From NCBI GenBank assembly GCA_030248065.1, contig JASAMV010008485.1:23709-87708 (forward strand): a DNA stretch of 64,000 bases, written 5' to 3'. The notes below the pieces were generated by a model. The model did not search any database. It was not told the origin of the DNA and worked only from the letters and a program-made list of their open reading frames with translations. Source of the DNA: Rhynchonema sp. JSB1_4. Its lineage: Eukaryota; Nematoda; Chromadorea; Monhysterida; Xyalidae. How positions within the stretch are numbered: the first letter of the stretch is position 1; each line of letters starts with the position of its first letter. The position numbers and the translations under genes were made by a program. Shown here in pieces: positions 49,301-59,369 of the stretch.

Positions 49301-52074
49301 TCATAAGAACAACTTTTCGTGCAGTTTTTGATCACCTTTCAAACGACGTGCTTATTTTCGTTTTCCATTTTGCGATCTATGGTTGAAACAATGAAAACCG
49401 CAACCGGGGAGCAAATCGGATTTTCGAAAGGCTCCCATTCATGATAGATCATGAACATCATGAACATTCAGAATTTTTTATTGCCACTTTGCAATAAAAC
49501 CCTGTCATCAAGCATCTTGTATTAAATTTTCAGGCAGATCCGAGTTCTCTTCAATAAAAGTGGCACCACCCCTTTAACTACCAGTTCGTTATAAGCATAG
49601 TTCACATAATGCATTGTTTCGAACGTGTTCCGTTGTTATACCTAAAACCAAGTTTGACTGTAACAGAAGGATCGCAAACAGAACACTGACCACATGTGTG
49701 TATCCTTCTTGTTCAAAATCGTCCGCCCTGCGTTTCTCACCAACCCGACTGCGATAAATTATTTCAGTTGCTTCCCAAAAGCCACTGTCCACTTTACGGC
49801 CGTAACATTTGTCTCCCGTTGAAACATTGGTAATCAGACCTGAACACAGATAAAACAGTCATCTTTTGACGCAATGCAAATTCTGCAGCGCGTTTATTCC
49901 CCGTTTGGACATGTTTCCACAAATAGGCGGTTAACCAGGATATCGACGGTGCGACTGCGCGACCCATGTGACTCGAATAGTACACATGACCTGGGCCCGG
50001 TCCACAGAAGCGGATTAACATTTAGTGTTAAGGATTTAGTGTTAAGGTTAATAGTAAGGTTAAGGTAATCCGCTTCCGTGGATCGGGTCCTGCTTGTTTA
50101 TTCCAGCGCAAAACGATTTACAGCGCGCTAACACCAACCACAACCGTCCTTCGGATGCCAGAACTTGATCCAACTGTTTGCGCCTTTGAGATTCTGACGT
50201 TGCATGTCAATCAAAACAGCCATTGAGCGAGTGGTTGGTGGTGCTTTGGGAACACGATTGGAAAATAAATCTGGTCGCGAATCCAAAGCGTTCAGATAGT
50301 TGAGCGCAATTTGGTTGTTGACATATTCCAGGGGCAGCCACACAACACCGCTCGGACTCGGCTGGCAATCAGAGGCATCGACAAGTCTGAAAACATCAAG
50401 AAATAAAAGACTTCTACAACAAGCTCCAAGCATTGGAAAAACACCTTTCAAACTCAGCAAATCTCATTTCTTTCATACGAGTCAGGAACGTTTCTTTGGA
50501 TGCGAATGGACCATTGACAGACAACGTTGGATCTTTGTTGACATTAGCTGCAAAATAAGATGAATGATGAGAATCAACCAAATTTAGGTAGCAAACTCAA
50601 AAAAATGTTCGCAAGAATGGTATGGAACTCACATCTGGCAACAACCCTGGCCTTATTGATCTTCTTACGGCCGTCAGTCGTAATTGCATCGCTTTCACTC
50701 CCACTGCTAGCTTCGTCACTTGAACTGAATGCTTTATCTTCTTTTTGTTTAGTTGGCTCTGAAATATTCAAAATCCAAGTTCAGCTAAACTTCACGAATT
50801 AAACAAACATGGCTTGCCATTCTCAGTGAAACTCTAAAGGCAGTGCATATTTTTCAAACCTTTTTTGAGTGCCACCGAGAACGGTAGGTTCAGATCATGT
50901 CACATAGAGAAAGACTGCAAAAACATCTCCAAACCAACCAATCCAATCTTTTTCAATCATAGTCGCCAACACATCATCATCACTTGTGTCATAGTCCTGA
51001 TCGGATCTGCCACTATCGTCTTCCCCTTTCACCGTGCGCGAATCTATCACGTCAGCAGGTCTGGTCACTGGCTTGCGTTTGCGAAATGAACGTCGCACAG
51101 ACGCATTAGATTTGGAAGGAATTGGGAGTTTGGCATCAGGTGGTTGACAGTCCTCATCCAGTACTGAGCACGGATCGGTTTTGATTTGGGATTCTTGCAA
51201 TAACGGAGCTTCGCTCTGCAATTCATTGATACATCAGCGATGAGAAAATGTTTCACCGAGAACGTTTATAGCCGCAGCGCACCGCAGTGCTAATGGGTCG
51301 CCGGAACAAGGAAACGTAGCTATGCATTTGCACGTCAAGCGCAAAATACCCAAATAAATTCCAATTACCCACCTTTCTCGGCCTGCCCCGTTTCCGTTTC
51401 ACGGGCACAATTTCCTCATCGGGATCACCATCGATGGGCGCGGCAGCCTCTTCTTGTTTGACAATCAATCGACCGGGATCGAACGCAGACTGACCGTCAA
51501 ACACAACTGACGGATCGAGACGGGTTACTGCGAACACGTGACGGGCCTCGCTCAGCAGGCAGTCATTCGCCCTAGAGAAAGGGAGAAAACACGAACTCAG
51601 TTCCGATCAGTGCCGTGGCCGGGTGGGGGACAGGCCCCCAAATGGTGCGCTGCTCGCCCCGACTTGGTATCAATACACTACACCCACCCGCCCCGCTCTG
51701 GTACCCTACCTCCGCCCTGAATTTTACCCTCAAATTGCCAATTTTTCGGTCAAAAGTGCCCATATTTTGAAAGGCCTATGAGCTGGTTTCGTGCATGACC
51801 CACAGCGACAAGCCATTCTCAAAAAATATCCTGACAACAAGATTATGTTAAAGCAAACGCACAAGCGCAAAAAAATCATGGAAACAGAATATAAACAAAG
51901 AAAACCAACACCATCTAACGGAACAGACTTCCATTCGAATTCATGCCCGAGCTTGATGTGAGCCTCCAACAACGGCAACGGGAACAGACCGGCACAGAAC
52001 TCGCACTCTTCGTACACGCGCACACTGTCATCAATCGTCACTTTCTTTGGCCTTGATGAAGTGGTAGGTGGCAT
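43304..52074 (-). CDS. Array gene G1: two-module zinc-finger/AT-hook protein, unknown family
   Basis: Fifteen exons that close in frame to about 840 aa: 51,929-52,074; 51,373-51,571; 50,939-51,215; about 50,633-50,758; 50,445-50,547; 50,139-50,386; 49,691-49,839; 48,055-48,141; 45,625-45,875; 45,187-45,342; 44,587-44,831; 43,913-44,064; 43,746-43,838; 43,542-43,658; 43,304-43,477. Residues C24, C27, H39 and H44 form a CX2CX11HX4H zinc finger resembling UBZ/C2H2 fingers. Exon 2 has HVFAVTRLDP, the sumoylation-type VKQE and the AT-hook KRGRPRK. Exons 3-4 are acidic and serine rich. Module 1 (exons 5-9) runs SVNGPF, WLPLEYV, DGCG, DKCYGRK, SCRDLIKF, FYFWVANPRPF and ends RDR. Module 2 (exons 10-14) runs INGPF, WLPLDHM, NFCAQNRDG, SCPDLMKY, FWVGKPRDF. 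The tail has YDATLEDEELL. A nuclear DNA- or protein-binding role is an inference from the finger, AT-hook and basic runs. The introns carry four transposon-like repeats. Confidence 0.8.
44300..44589. mobile_element. hAT-like element with perfect 8-bp duplication on a splice donor
   Basis: The element spans 44,308-44,581 with ends CACTGGTGTAGCTGGGG and, at the other side, the complement of CAGTGGTGTAGCTACCC. It is flanked by identical 8-mers CTCACCCG at 44,300-44,307 and 44,582-44,589. An 8-bp duplication and CAGTGGTGTAGC ends are hallmarks of the hAT superfamily. The interior is GTAGGTAGG-like repeats with AT-rich stretches and no transposase. On the minus strand the duplicated 8-mer is CGGGTGAG, which contains the GTGAG donor of G1 exon E'. 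Confidence 0.85.
46109..47185. repeat. 1.08-kb near-perfect palindrome in the G1 G-H intron
   Basis: The two halves (about 46,109-46,640 and 46,655-47,185) are reverse complements with few mismatches around a centre near 46,647. GGTCAACAACCCATCGAC at the left is mirrored by GTCGATGGGTTGTTGACC at the right, and each arm carries the same 97-residue open frame in opposite orientations (46,412-46,705 minus, 46,589-46,882 plus). Because these frames mirror each other across the palindrome and match nothing I know, I treat them as non-coding. No clean target-site duplication was found. Confidence 0.85.
47521..47605. repeat. GTGTCGGG / CCCGACAC word repeats
   Basis: A short inverted arrangement of GTCGGGCGTCGGG and CCGACACCCGAC, CCCGACACCC words, the same vocabulary as in the QSOX intron 1 element at 57,637-58,822. 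Probably a fragment of that family. Confidence 0.4.
47806..48035. repeat. Foldback repeat in the G1 G-H intron
   Basis: GGTGTAAAGGTCAGTTGGG-type sequence at 47,828-47,850 is complementary to CCCAACTGACCTTTACACC at 47,998-48,016. The pairing continues over about 100 bp per arm (GTGTAAA words, CGGTCG against CGACCG). The loop carries two ATGTTTCA/TGAAACAT octamers facing each other (47,913 and 47,938). Confidence 0.7.
48897..49577. mobile_element. Palindromic MITE with TTAA flanks (copy 3), G1 F-G intron
   Basis: The element spans 48,901-49,573, bounded by TTAA at 48,897-48,900 and 49,574-49,577. Terminal repeat AGGGGTGGTGCCACTTTTAT is mirrored at the right, and the arms pair almost throughout (GAGCAAATCGGATTTTCGAA words) around 49,237. 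It differs internally from copies 1 and 2 but shares TTAA plus AGGGG ends, so it is a related subfamily. No coding capacity. Confidence 0.82.
51606..51780. repeat. Dispersed GC-rich repeat in the G1 A-B intron
   Basis: GTGGCCGGGTGGGGGACAG near 51,615 followed by CCCCAAATGG, GGTACCCTACC and TCAAAAGTGCCC words resembles the block at 53,530-53,850 (GTGGCTGGGTGGGGGACC, then GGTACCTCC, then CAAAAGTGC). Both look like copies of one non-coding repeat of the CAGTG-type group, but the termini are not clear. Confidence 0.4.
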
Positions 52075-52992
52075 TTCCTGTAACAATTCCGCGGCATAAC
52101 GCTTAATCCAAAGCCCCCAATAATAAATGCAAGCCAGATAAGCCAGTCAGATGGCCTGGAAGATAGCAACCAGCACATAGGGACGAGCAAAGCGACACTC
52201 GAATTTTCAATAAATGTTTATCCCTATGTTTCATGTAACCGAGGCAAAACTGTTCAGGAGATCCAAAAGAGAACTGCATACAAACAGTCATGAATATGTA
52301 TAATACATCGAGTCAAATGTGTTTAATTACAATAAGAGGTTAGCACAGTCAAGTGACACCAAGAGGAAGGGGTATCCCAAACAAGTAATATCCATAAAAA
52401 GCTTCCAGAGGCCCAAAACAATACACGCCTGTATCACAGACTAAACTGGAACAAAGAGACGGGTCCACAAAACTGAAATAATGACCAAAAGCTGTAAAAT
52501 TATGCTCAAGGGAGTCAAGGGATATATAACAACAAACAATCCCAGAATAAATAGACACCAAATTTCTTTTTCACAATAAAAATTCACAACGGAACGAATC
52601 TATGAACAGAAACCATAGGTTCACCAAATATATATTTGAAAGAAACGTGAAGGCAAACGGCAAACAATTGGTACTTTCACAGATAACATCACAGACGAAT
52701 TATCCCGGGCTCATCCCAGCAGTATTTGCCAAGTCATTGAGCCGACACAGTACTTATTCTGATCTCCATATAGTCACAAAATCAAGAACCTGCCGTAACT
52801 ACCAATAGTACCAGGCAGAAACTGAACCCGCAGACAAAAGTGAAAAAGAATGGTGATCGAAGTCGTTCGTAAATAAATGTAGCACTCTGAACACGGACTT
52901 TGAATCGAATTTGCACATCAGGATACAGGCTCAAAACGCAGTCTCGTTGACAGGCTCAGATTAGCAAATATGTGACCCAAATCCGTCTCACT
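52075..52992. other. Intergenic region between G1 and QSOX
   Basis: About 0.9 kb between the G1 start and the QSOX stop, on the same strand. It should hold the G1 promoter and 5' UTR plus the QSOX 3' UTR. AT-rich, with only short chance reading frames. No TATA box or other recognisable element stands out. Confidence 0.5.
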
Positions 52993-55900
52993 TTACACCT
53001 TATAGTCGGTATAGTAGTACAAGCGTTTCCAGAATTTGTTCCTGTTGCGTCTGTAGTTGATGAAGACGAACAGTGCAAGCACCATGGCGACACTCGCCAG
53101 CCACAGCACGAAACAGATGGACCAATCGGCCGACGTCCAATTCAACCACCATGACGGCCAATTGTCGTCGTGATCGAGTTGTTCCCATTGGTTATTCGAT
53201 GGACGCAGCGCTCGCAGCTGCACGTCAATAAATAGTTGTGTCGTTGATTTTGATTTACGTCAGCTATTTCGACCTCAGCTCGCCCAGATGTCCTATTCCT
53301 TCCCGGCTGTCTAGGGACAGCTCTTACGAATAAGCATTACTCGAAAATCTATCACTGGCGTCAGATTGATTATCTGTTCGGTCCGGTCCGATTTGCTCGT
53401 GCTTTTAATTTTGACCTGCGTGAAAGCTGGTTCTAGGCAGCCAACCTACAACATAACGCTCATCAAAACTAATGCCAGCAGCAAATCTTCAAATATTCGC
53501 ATCCAAACACAGTCACAAACGGGTGCGACTGTGACCAGAGCTGTGGCTGGGTGGGGGACCCGCCAAAGGTACACCTCTCGCCGATACGGCATGTGGCCCC
53601 CGCGCTGAGATACAGTGTCCCCCCTCTCCGGCACGGTACCTCCTCCAAATTTTTCCTAAGTTTCACCCCAATGGTGCCTTTTTTGGTCCAAAATCGACCA
53701 AAAGTGCAAAAATCCATAAAAATTCAATCCCCACGAAATTAGTACGGTACAGTACCTCCCCCTAAAAATTTTTCTAAGCCTTCACCCGCCCCAATCATGG
53801 GTACAGTACCCCGCTACCTCTCCTTTTTGGTCCCAAGGTGCAGCATCTCCCACTCAAAAGTATAATAGCCACAGCACTGACCAAGACTAAATCGGAATAA
53901 TCCTCAAGTTGGACGCCAACTAAAATGTTTCGAGAAACTCTTTAATGGTCGTTGCTGAGAAAAATTAGCAGTATTACTCGAAGTCGCGAACTGCACCCAA
54001 CACCACAGCCACAACTACAAAACTGAACCTGATCTAATCCCTTGGTTGTTAGTTACAGCTACAATGCATACTAAAGCCGTCAACTTGCACCCAAGTAGGT
54101 CCACCTTTGCGCGTTGCCTTTCATCGTTGGCCACGTCAGCACCCAGGTGTCCGAAAGCCGGTCGCAGACTGAGCGCTGCTTGTCTTTCAGACTTAGACCC
54201 GGACTTGAACTCTGATAATTTATATGGCAGAGCACCATCGTCGCGCTTGATGTCGCTGTAGTATTGGATGAGATAATCGAGCACCTGGAAAGTGATCACG
54301 GCACTATCTAGCATACGTTTGCGTTCAACTCGGGCAGTGTACTCTTGGGCTTATCAGCTGACGTTCGCGCTGGACAGTTGGATTACAGTTGACTCGGGCG
54401 CTGGCTAGCTCAGCAGCTCAAAGCTAGGGCTAGTCAAACCGTACCGGCCGAACCAGACGGGCTTTTGTACCGAAGGGGGGGAGCTGGGGTGACTTTGGAA
54501 GTAAAATTTTTGATGTCTGAAATTGATGAAAAAGCATCATAAAACACAATGTTTCGCGCGCAGCCTGCGATTTCTTAGCTATCTTGGGTAAAAACACCGA
54601 TTTTCGGTTATTTTGAGATAAATAGGTGTTGTTGGGTTTGGGTGAAAGTTTGGGACAGGCACGCACACACATACTGCACCAAAGGCGGGGCACATATATA
54701 CATACTGTAACAGGATGACAGGAGAGGGGCAAGTACATACTGTATTGAAAAAATACCAGGTGGGGGTAACATACTGTGCTGGGAGACCCCCTCCCACACC
54801 ACTGCCTGCAGGGAAACCTGTTTGTATTTGGACAATTTTTGACCACATTTTGGTCCCCAGTTTGCCGCTGACCTCCTAATGACTAAGTGAATATTCTTTC
54901 TTTGGTGATCGAAAATGGCGATCCCGATCATGTCGCTATAAAGATGGTCGACGGTTTATGAGGCTCTGAACTGACAGTGAGACGCATCGTGAGAACCAAA
55001 ACGGGAAATAACGGATTGTACCGAAGAGGAGCGAGACATTACGCAACGCCACCAACCGCGTTTGTGTTCCAGTCATCAAGTCGACGACAATTTGGGCACA
55101 GCTCGACGGGAGGAAATTGAATCTTTGGATATTCCGGATCTGAACTGGATGCCAGCCTCAGTCGTTCATTCACACGATTGTGAGTCCTCCATAGCCACAG
55201 AATTACGTCCTCTTTTCGTGTGGCTTCCTCTGAAATGAGAAAAAACACTTTTTAGCTACAAAATTCAGCAGAAATTGGACAAAATTTGGATAAAACATAC
55301 TTTCAACATTGGCTCCCTCGCGAATAAAATTTTTCGCACACGGGCCACATCCAAAGAAATGAGCAATGTAATTGACGAATGATCGGAGCACCTTGGCTGG
55401 CTCGAGTGGAATGGCTGCAATGCAATGAAGAAATTTCAAATGAATCTGAGATTCATATTTGTAAAAAGTGTCAGAAAAATACTTACTTTTCTCCTTCAGA
55501 AATGCTTGCACAGTCATGGCATGAAACATGGTCCATAAACTGCACGGATAGCCGCGATATTTGGCCTGAGATCCCGTGCACGCCGCCCACGTGTTATTTA
55601 GCACCAACGGATGACCGAATTGTTCCTGAAGGTTAGTAAATGGGCTGAGCGTTGGTGACCAACTTGTGAGAACAAGGCAATGAAGTCAGACAAACTTGCA
55701 ACATGTTGAATTTTTCAGACCACAGTTCGCCAGTAATCTCGATCTTTTTAGCATCGGATTCACTCAGCCATTTGTGAAGATTGAACAGCAGCCTTTGCGT
55801 TGGCGGAGTGCCAGGAAAGTACTAAGAAAAAACAGATAAAAATGAAAATCCATAAGACACAATAACACAATTAAAAACACACATTGTACAACGTTTGTAG

Positions 55901-58900
55901 GAATGCCAACAGAGCATCCAGATCCTGGCCGTGTATCACTTGTTTCATCGCCACTTCATGATGCAACATGTAGTTCAGGCCCGACATGAGATCATTCACG
56001 TGCACTTCGAACTGGTTAACCCTGTTTTTTAGCAAAGATTACAATAACCATCGTAAATCAGAATCAGGCTAACGAAAAACTTCCTGGTCTGAATTCGAAA
56101 CTAACCGTTTCGTTTCACTCTTTTCTTCGGATTTGGCTTCAGGGCTCCGACCACCATTGCCAGAATGGTCACCTTTCAACCCACCAGCCCGATTAAGCAA
56201 AATATTGATTTCGGCCAGCAGCTCGCGTCTAGCTGTTGGATGATCACTGAAACATCGGGTAAAAATTAAACAAGTGGTCGTCAGTGCCTATTCCATTGGT
56301 AAATAAAAAAGCCAGCTAGTATGTGCCAGCAAAAGTAATATCACAAGACAAAATAAAACTTCCCGAAATCAAAACGCCACAAATTGTACAAGCGGTCAAA
56401 GACACTCACGCAGCAGACGACGAAAAGAGCGGCCTTGTAAAATCCATGACGTCATAGAGCGCGGCAACAGCGCCTTGCGGCCATCCGCTGTCGGCCGCCA
56501 ACCATGGGTGATGTTTCGAGACACTCAAGGCTTTCACGGCTTGTTCGGATGAAAAATCGAGTTTCAACTGAGCAAAATGGGCAGATTTACATTTCGATCG
56601 GTTTTGAGTCCTTGGAAGACATAATTTCCAAGACATAAATAAACAAACCGCGTGTGCGAGCGGTGCCGCTTCTTCAGTGACGATCAGATCGAGCTTTATG
56701 CCTGGCGTTGCTTCAAGCTCGTGAATTTTGACAGACCTGCAAAAGCGACAGAAATAATTAAAAACACCAATTAAATTAAAGTAAAAACTAGTGAAAAGTA
56801 ACGTACTTCTCCAAGGTCTCAAACTTTGGCCAATCGGGAGGTCGCTGCTTGGTCCAGTCCTCAGCAACTAGCTTCGCCAATTCGAATGGCATGTTTTCAG
56901 GATCGTGCTTGCCCTTTATAATCACTGCGTCTTCAGGGCGCTCACTCTGTCGTTTGAAATACTGAAATGAATGACTGACATCCGCGCAAGCGCCGTAAAG
57001 ACCAAAGTAGAACCCCCCGGAGTATAGCCCCTAAATGGGCTCAGTGAAAAAATAGAGCCCCCAAATGATATCCCTCACACAGTAAAACGCTGTTGATAGT
57101 AATGATAGTTGCACTACACACCAGGAACCTTGTATACAACGCTAGTCACTCGATTACATGACATACCAACCTTGTGCAGATGAATGCGCACGAACATGTG
57201 TGATTATAGGAGAATAAACCACCTTCAAAAACGTATTTTGGGGGTATTTCTGGAATGTTTTTTTTTTCAGATTCAAGCCACTGAAAAAATAGGGCCTGCC
57301 AAATGAGATCAGTAAGATCGAAAGTACTACCGGATTTGGGGAATGCACTAAAGTACCATAAAACTGATTTCATGAAAGTAACCGAGTGAAAAAATACGGT
57401 ACAGTCTAAAAAAGCACTGGCATTTTAGGGAATACGGTACATGTGCACAACGAAACTCCATTCCAAATAATAAAAGAAGAAAAGACTCTCGAACACAAAC
57501 GCACTTTTACAGTCGGATACGCAGTAATGTTGTTGTCTCGACATTTCGGCATGTTTTTATCGAGTGCACAATTCAGGGCAGCAGCTTTCACAACAGACTT
57601 CCATTCTTTTATCGACCTGAATGGAATAAAGCAGAGGTCAGAATCGGGCCGGCCCGGGTCCGGACTAGGGTTAGGAGATGTCGGGTGTCGGGTGCCAAAA
57701 AAGTGTAGGTGTCGGGTGTCGGGTGCCTCCAATTATCGGGTGTCGGGTTTTTTGGGACCCGACACCCGACAGCTGACACTTACGGTTAAAAACATCAGTT
57801 TTGCCGAGAAAAGGATTTTGAGAGAAACTTTTCTTCGAACCAAATGTTTCCGAAGACGCCGAATGTGACATTTAGGTGTTTATTTCCTGTGAAAATACTT
57901 GAAATACTACGCCGGATCTATTCCAGAATATTCTGCCGTAAATATCAAAACAAATTTTACCCACCACGACCACACTGAGGTTCGGTTGAGTGACACTCCA
58001 ATGCAATGCCACCTATTCCATTATATTCTGCCGTCGGCGTGGCATTCTGGAATAGGTCACAACTTTCTTACAGAACATTCTGCCGAAGTTTAGTTACTTA
58101 TAGAATATTCTGCCGTCGGCGTACTATTCTGGAATAGATTAAATTAGTCCCAGAACAGCCTGCCACATCACAACTCTTCCTGGCTGGTGCCTAAGCCTAA
58201 GCCCAAATGATGGTGAGCCCATCATTTACACTTCCTTTGGGGTGAGGCTTAGGCTTAGGCACCAGCCAGGAAGAGTTGTGATGAGGCAGACTGTTCTGGA
58301 ACTAAATTTTAATCTATTCCAGAATAGTACGCCGACGGCAGAATATTCTGTAAGTAACCAACCTTCGGCAGAGTGTTCTGTAAGAAAGTTGTGACCTATT
58401 ACAGAATAGTATGCCGACGGCAGAATATACCGGAATAGAGGTCTGGGGTTTGTGGGTCGCATTGTATCCAAGTGTCACTGAACCGATAACCAGCATATAT
58501 GCTTTAACGCACGGCAGAATATTCTGTAATAGATCCGACGTAGTATTAAACAGTACGCCGTGAAATTTTTGAAAATTTGCTTCGGCAGAACGTTCTGTAA
58601 GAGCGCCGCAAAAATTTGCCTATTTTTGGTCTAAAAACAGGTGTCGGGTTTTTTCCAAAACCTAGGTGTCGGGTGTCGGTTTCTTTTGGAACGGTCGGGT
58701 GTCGGGTGCCGGCTTTTTTCTCAAATGTCGGGTGTCGGGTACTTCCAGATGTCGGGTGTCGGGTACCCCCCCCCCCGACCTCTAACCCTAGTCCGGACCC
58801 GGGCTGGACCGGGCCGCGATTTTTACTTTTCGACCGGGCCGGGTCGAGACGGAGATTTGGGCGACATGGCCGGATCGAGCGTGCCGGTCCGGCCCAATAT

Positions 58901-59369
58901 GTCAAAAATTCAAACCAAAAACCAATTTCAGTGCCCAATTCACACAAATTTTGCGCTTTGCGCATGGCTCACTATCTTTAATACACTTACACTACTGTAT
59001 CACGGAGAGGGCTAGATTCCGGGGGGCTTGTATTTAGGTTTTTACGGTACCGGTACGGGAAAAATCAAAAATCCCTGTGTCAATTGTCGAGACCAACTTG
59101 ATGAATGCCGACCATTTGGGCGCGTAGGCCACACACGCGCCGCACCAACTCGAATAGAACTCGACCACAAACGCAGTATCTTTTTTGAATATTGAAGAAT
59201 CAAAATCCGACGCATTCAGTTGGAGCATCGGCTCGCTGGGATCATACAAGCTGTCAGCGCCAATCTTCTCGGGCATTCGAGCGAGCGAAGTTCGCGTTTG
59301 ATCCATTATCCAGCAGATCAACATTAACGTTGCCGCAAACGTCCTGCGCGGATTGTTGAACAGCACCAT
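52993..59369 (-). CDS. QSOX: Quiescin sulfhydryl oxidase (QSOX)
   Basis: Thirteen exons close in frame to about 673 aa: 59,098-59,369; 57,505-57,616; 56,807-56,961; 56,649-56,736; 56,410-56,567; 56,106-56,246; 55,883-56,021; 55,696-55,821; 55,487-55,625; 55,301-55,414; 55,057-55,229; 54,105-54,284; 52,993-53,217. QSOX enzymes oxidise protein thiols to disulfides, passing electrons from a thioredoxin domain to an FAD-bound Erv domain and then to oxygen, in the secretory pathway or outside the cell. Visible here: a hydrophobic N-terminus (about residues 10-22, a likely signal peptide), the thioredoxin site WCGAC (C76, C79), a second non-catalytic thioredoxin-like region, a helical linker, the Erv domain with RGYPCSLWTMFH and the flavin-proximal CGPC (C466, C469), the third pair CPNC (C526, C529), and a TM segment near 632-652 with a basic cytosolic tail. 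Intron 1 (1.48 kb) is occupied by a foldback element. The exon 12 donor (AAG/GTGGAC) is the least certain splice site. Confidence 0.93.
53530..53850. repeat. Dispersed GC-rich repeat in QSOX intron 12
   Basis: GTGGCTGGGTGGGGGACC followed by several GGTACCTCC / GGTACAGTACC units and TCACCCCAATGG / TCACCCGCCCCAATC, giving two diverged tandem copies within the block. It resembles the sequence at 51,606-51,780. It lies in the intron between exons 12 and 13 and shows no coding signal. Confidence 0.4.
57637..58822. mobile_element. Composite foldback element in QSOX intron 1
   Basis: Outer arms: CCGGGTCCGGACTAGGGTTAG near 57,656 is mirrored by CTAACCCTAGTCCGGACCCGG near 58,782. Next inward on both sides are GTGTCGGGTGTCGGGT arrays (57,679-57,770 and 58,638-58,765). 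The middle (about 57,895-58,600) is a separate inverted repeat whose arms contain repeated ATTCTGCCGTCGGCG and ATTCTGGAATAG units and meet at a hairpin near 58,190-58,260 (GCCTAAGCCTAAGCCC). A poly-C run lies at 58,768-58,780. No open frame survives; apparent proteins here are repeat translations. Confidence 0.65.

Noticed and set aside
57443..58981. Frames of 100-140 residues containing repeated V-G-C-R-V or R-H-P-T words
   Set aside because: They are translations of GTGTCGGGT repeats in the QSOX intron 1 element; only the 57,505-57,616 minus-strand part is a real exon.
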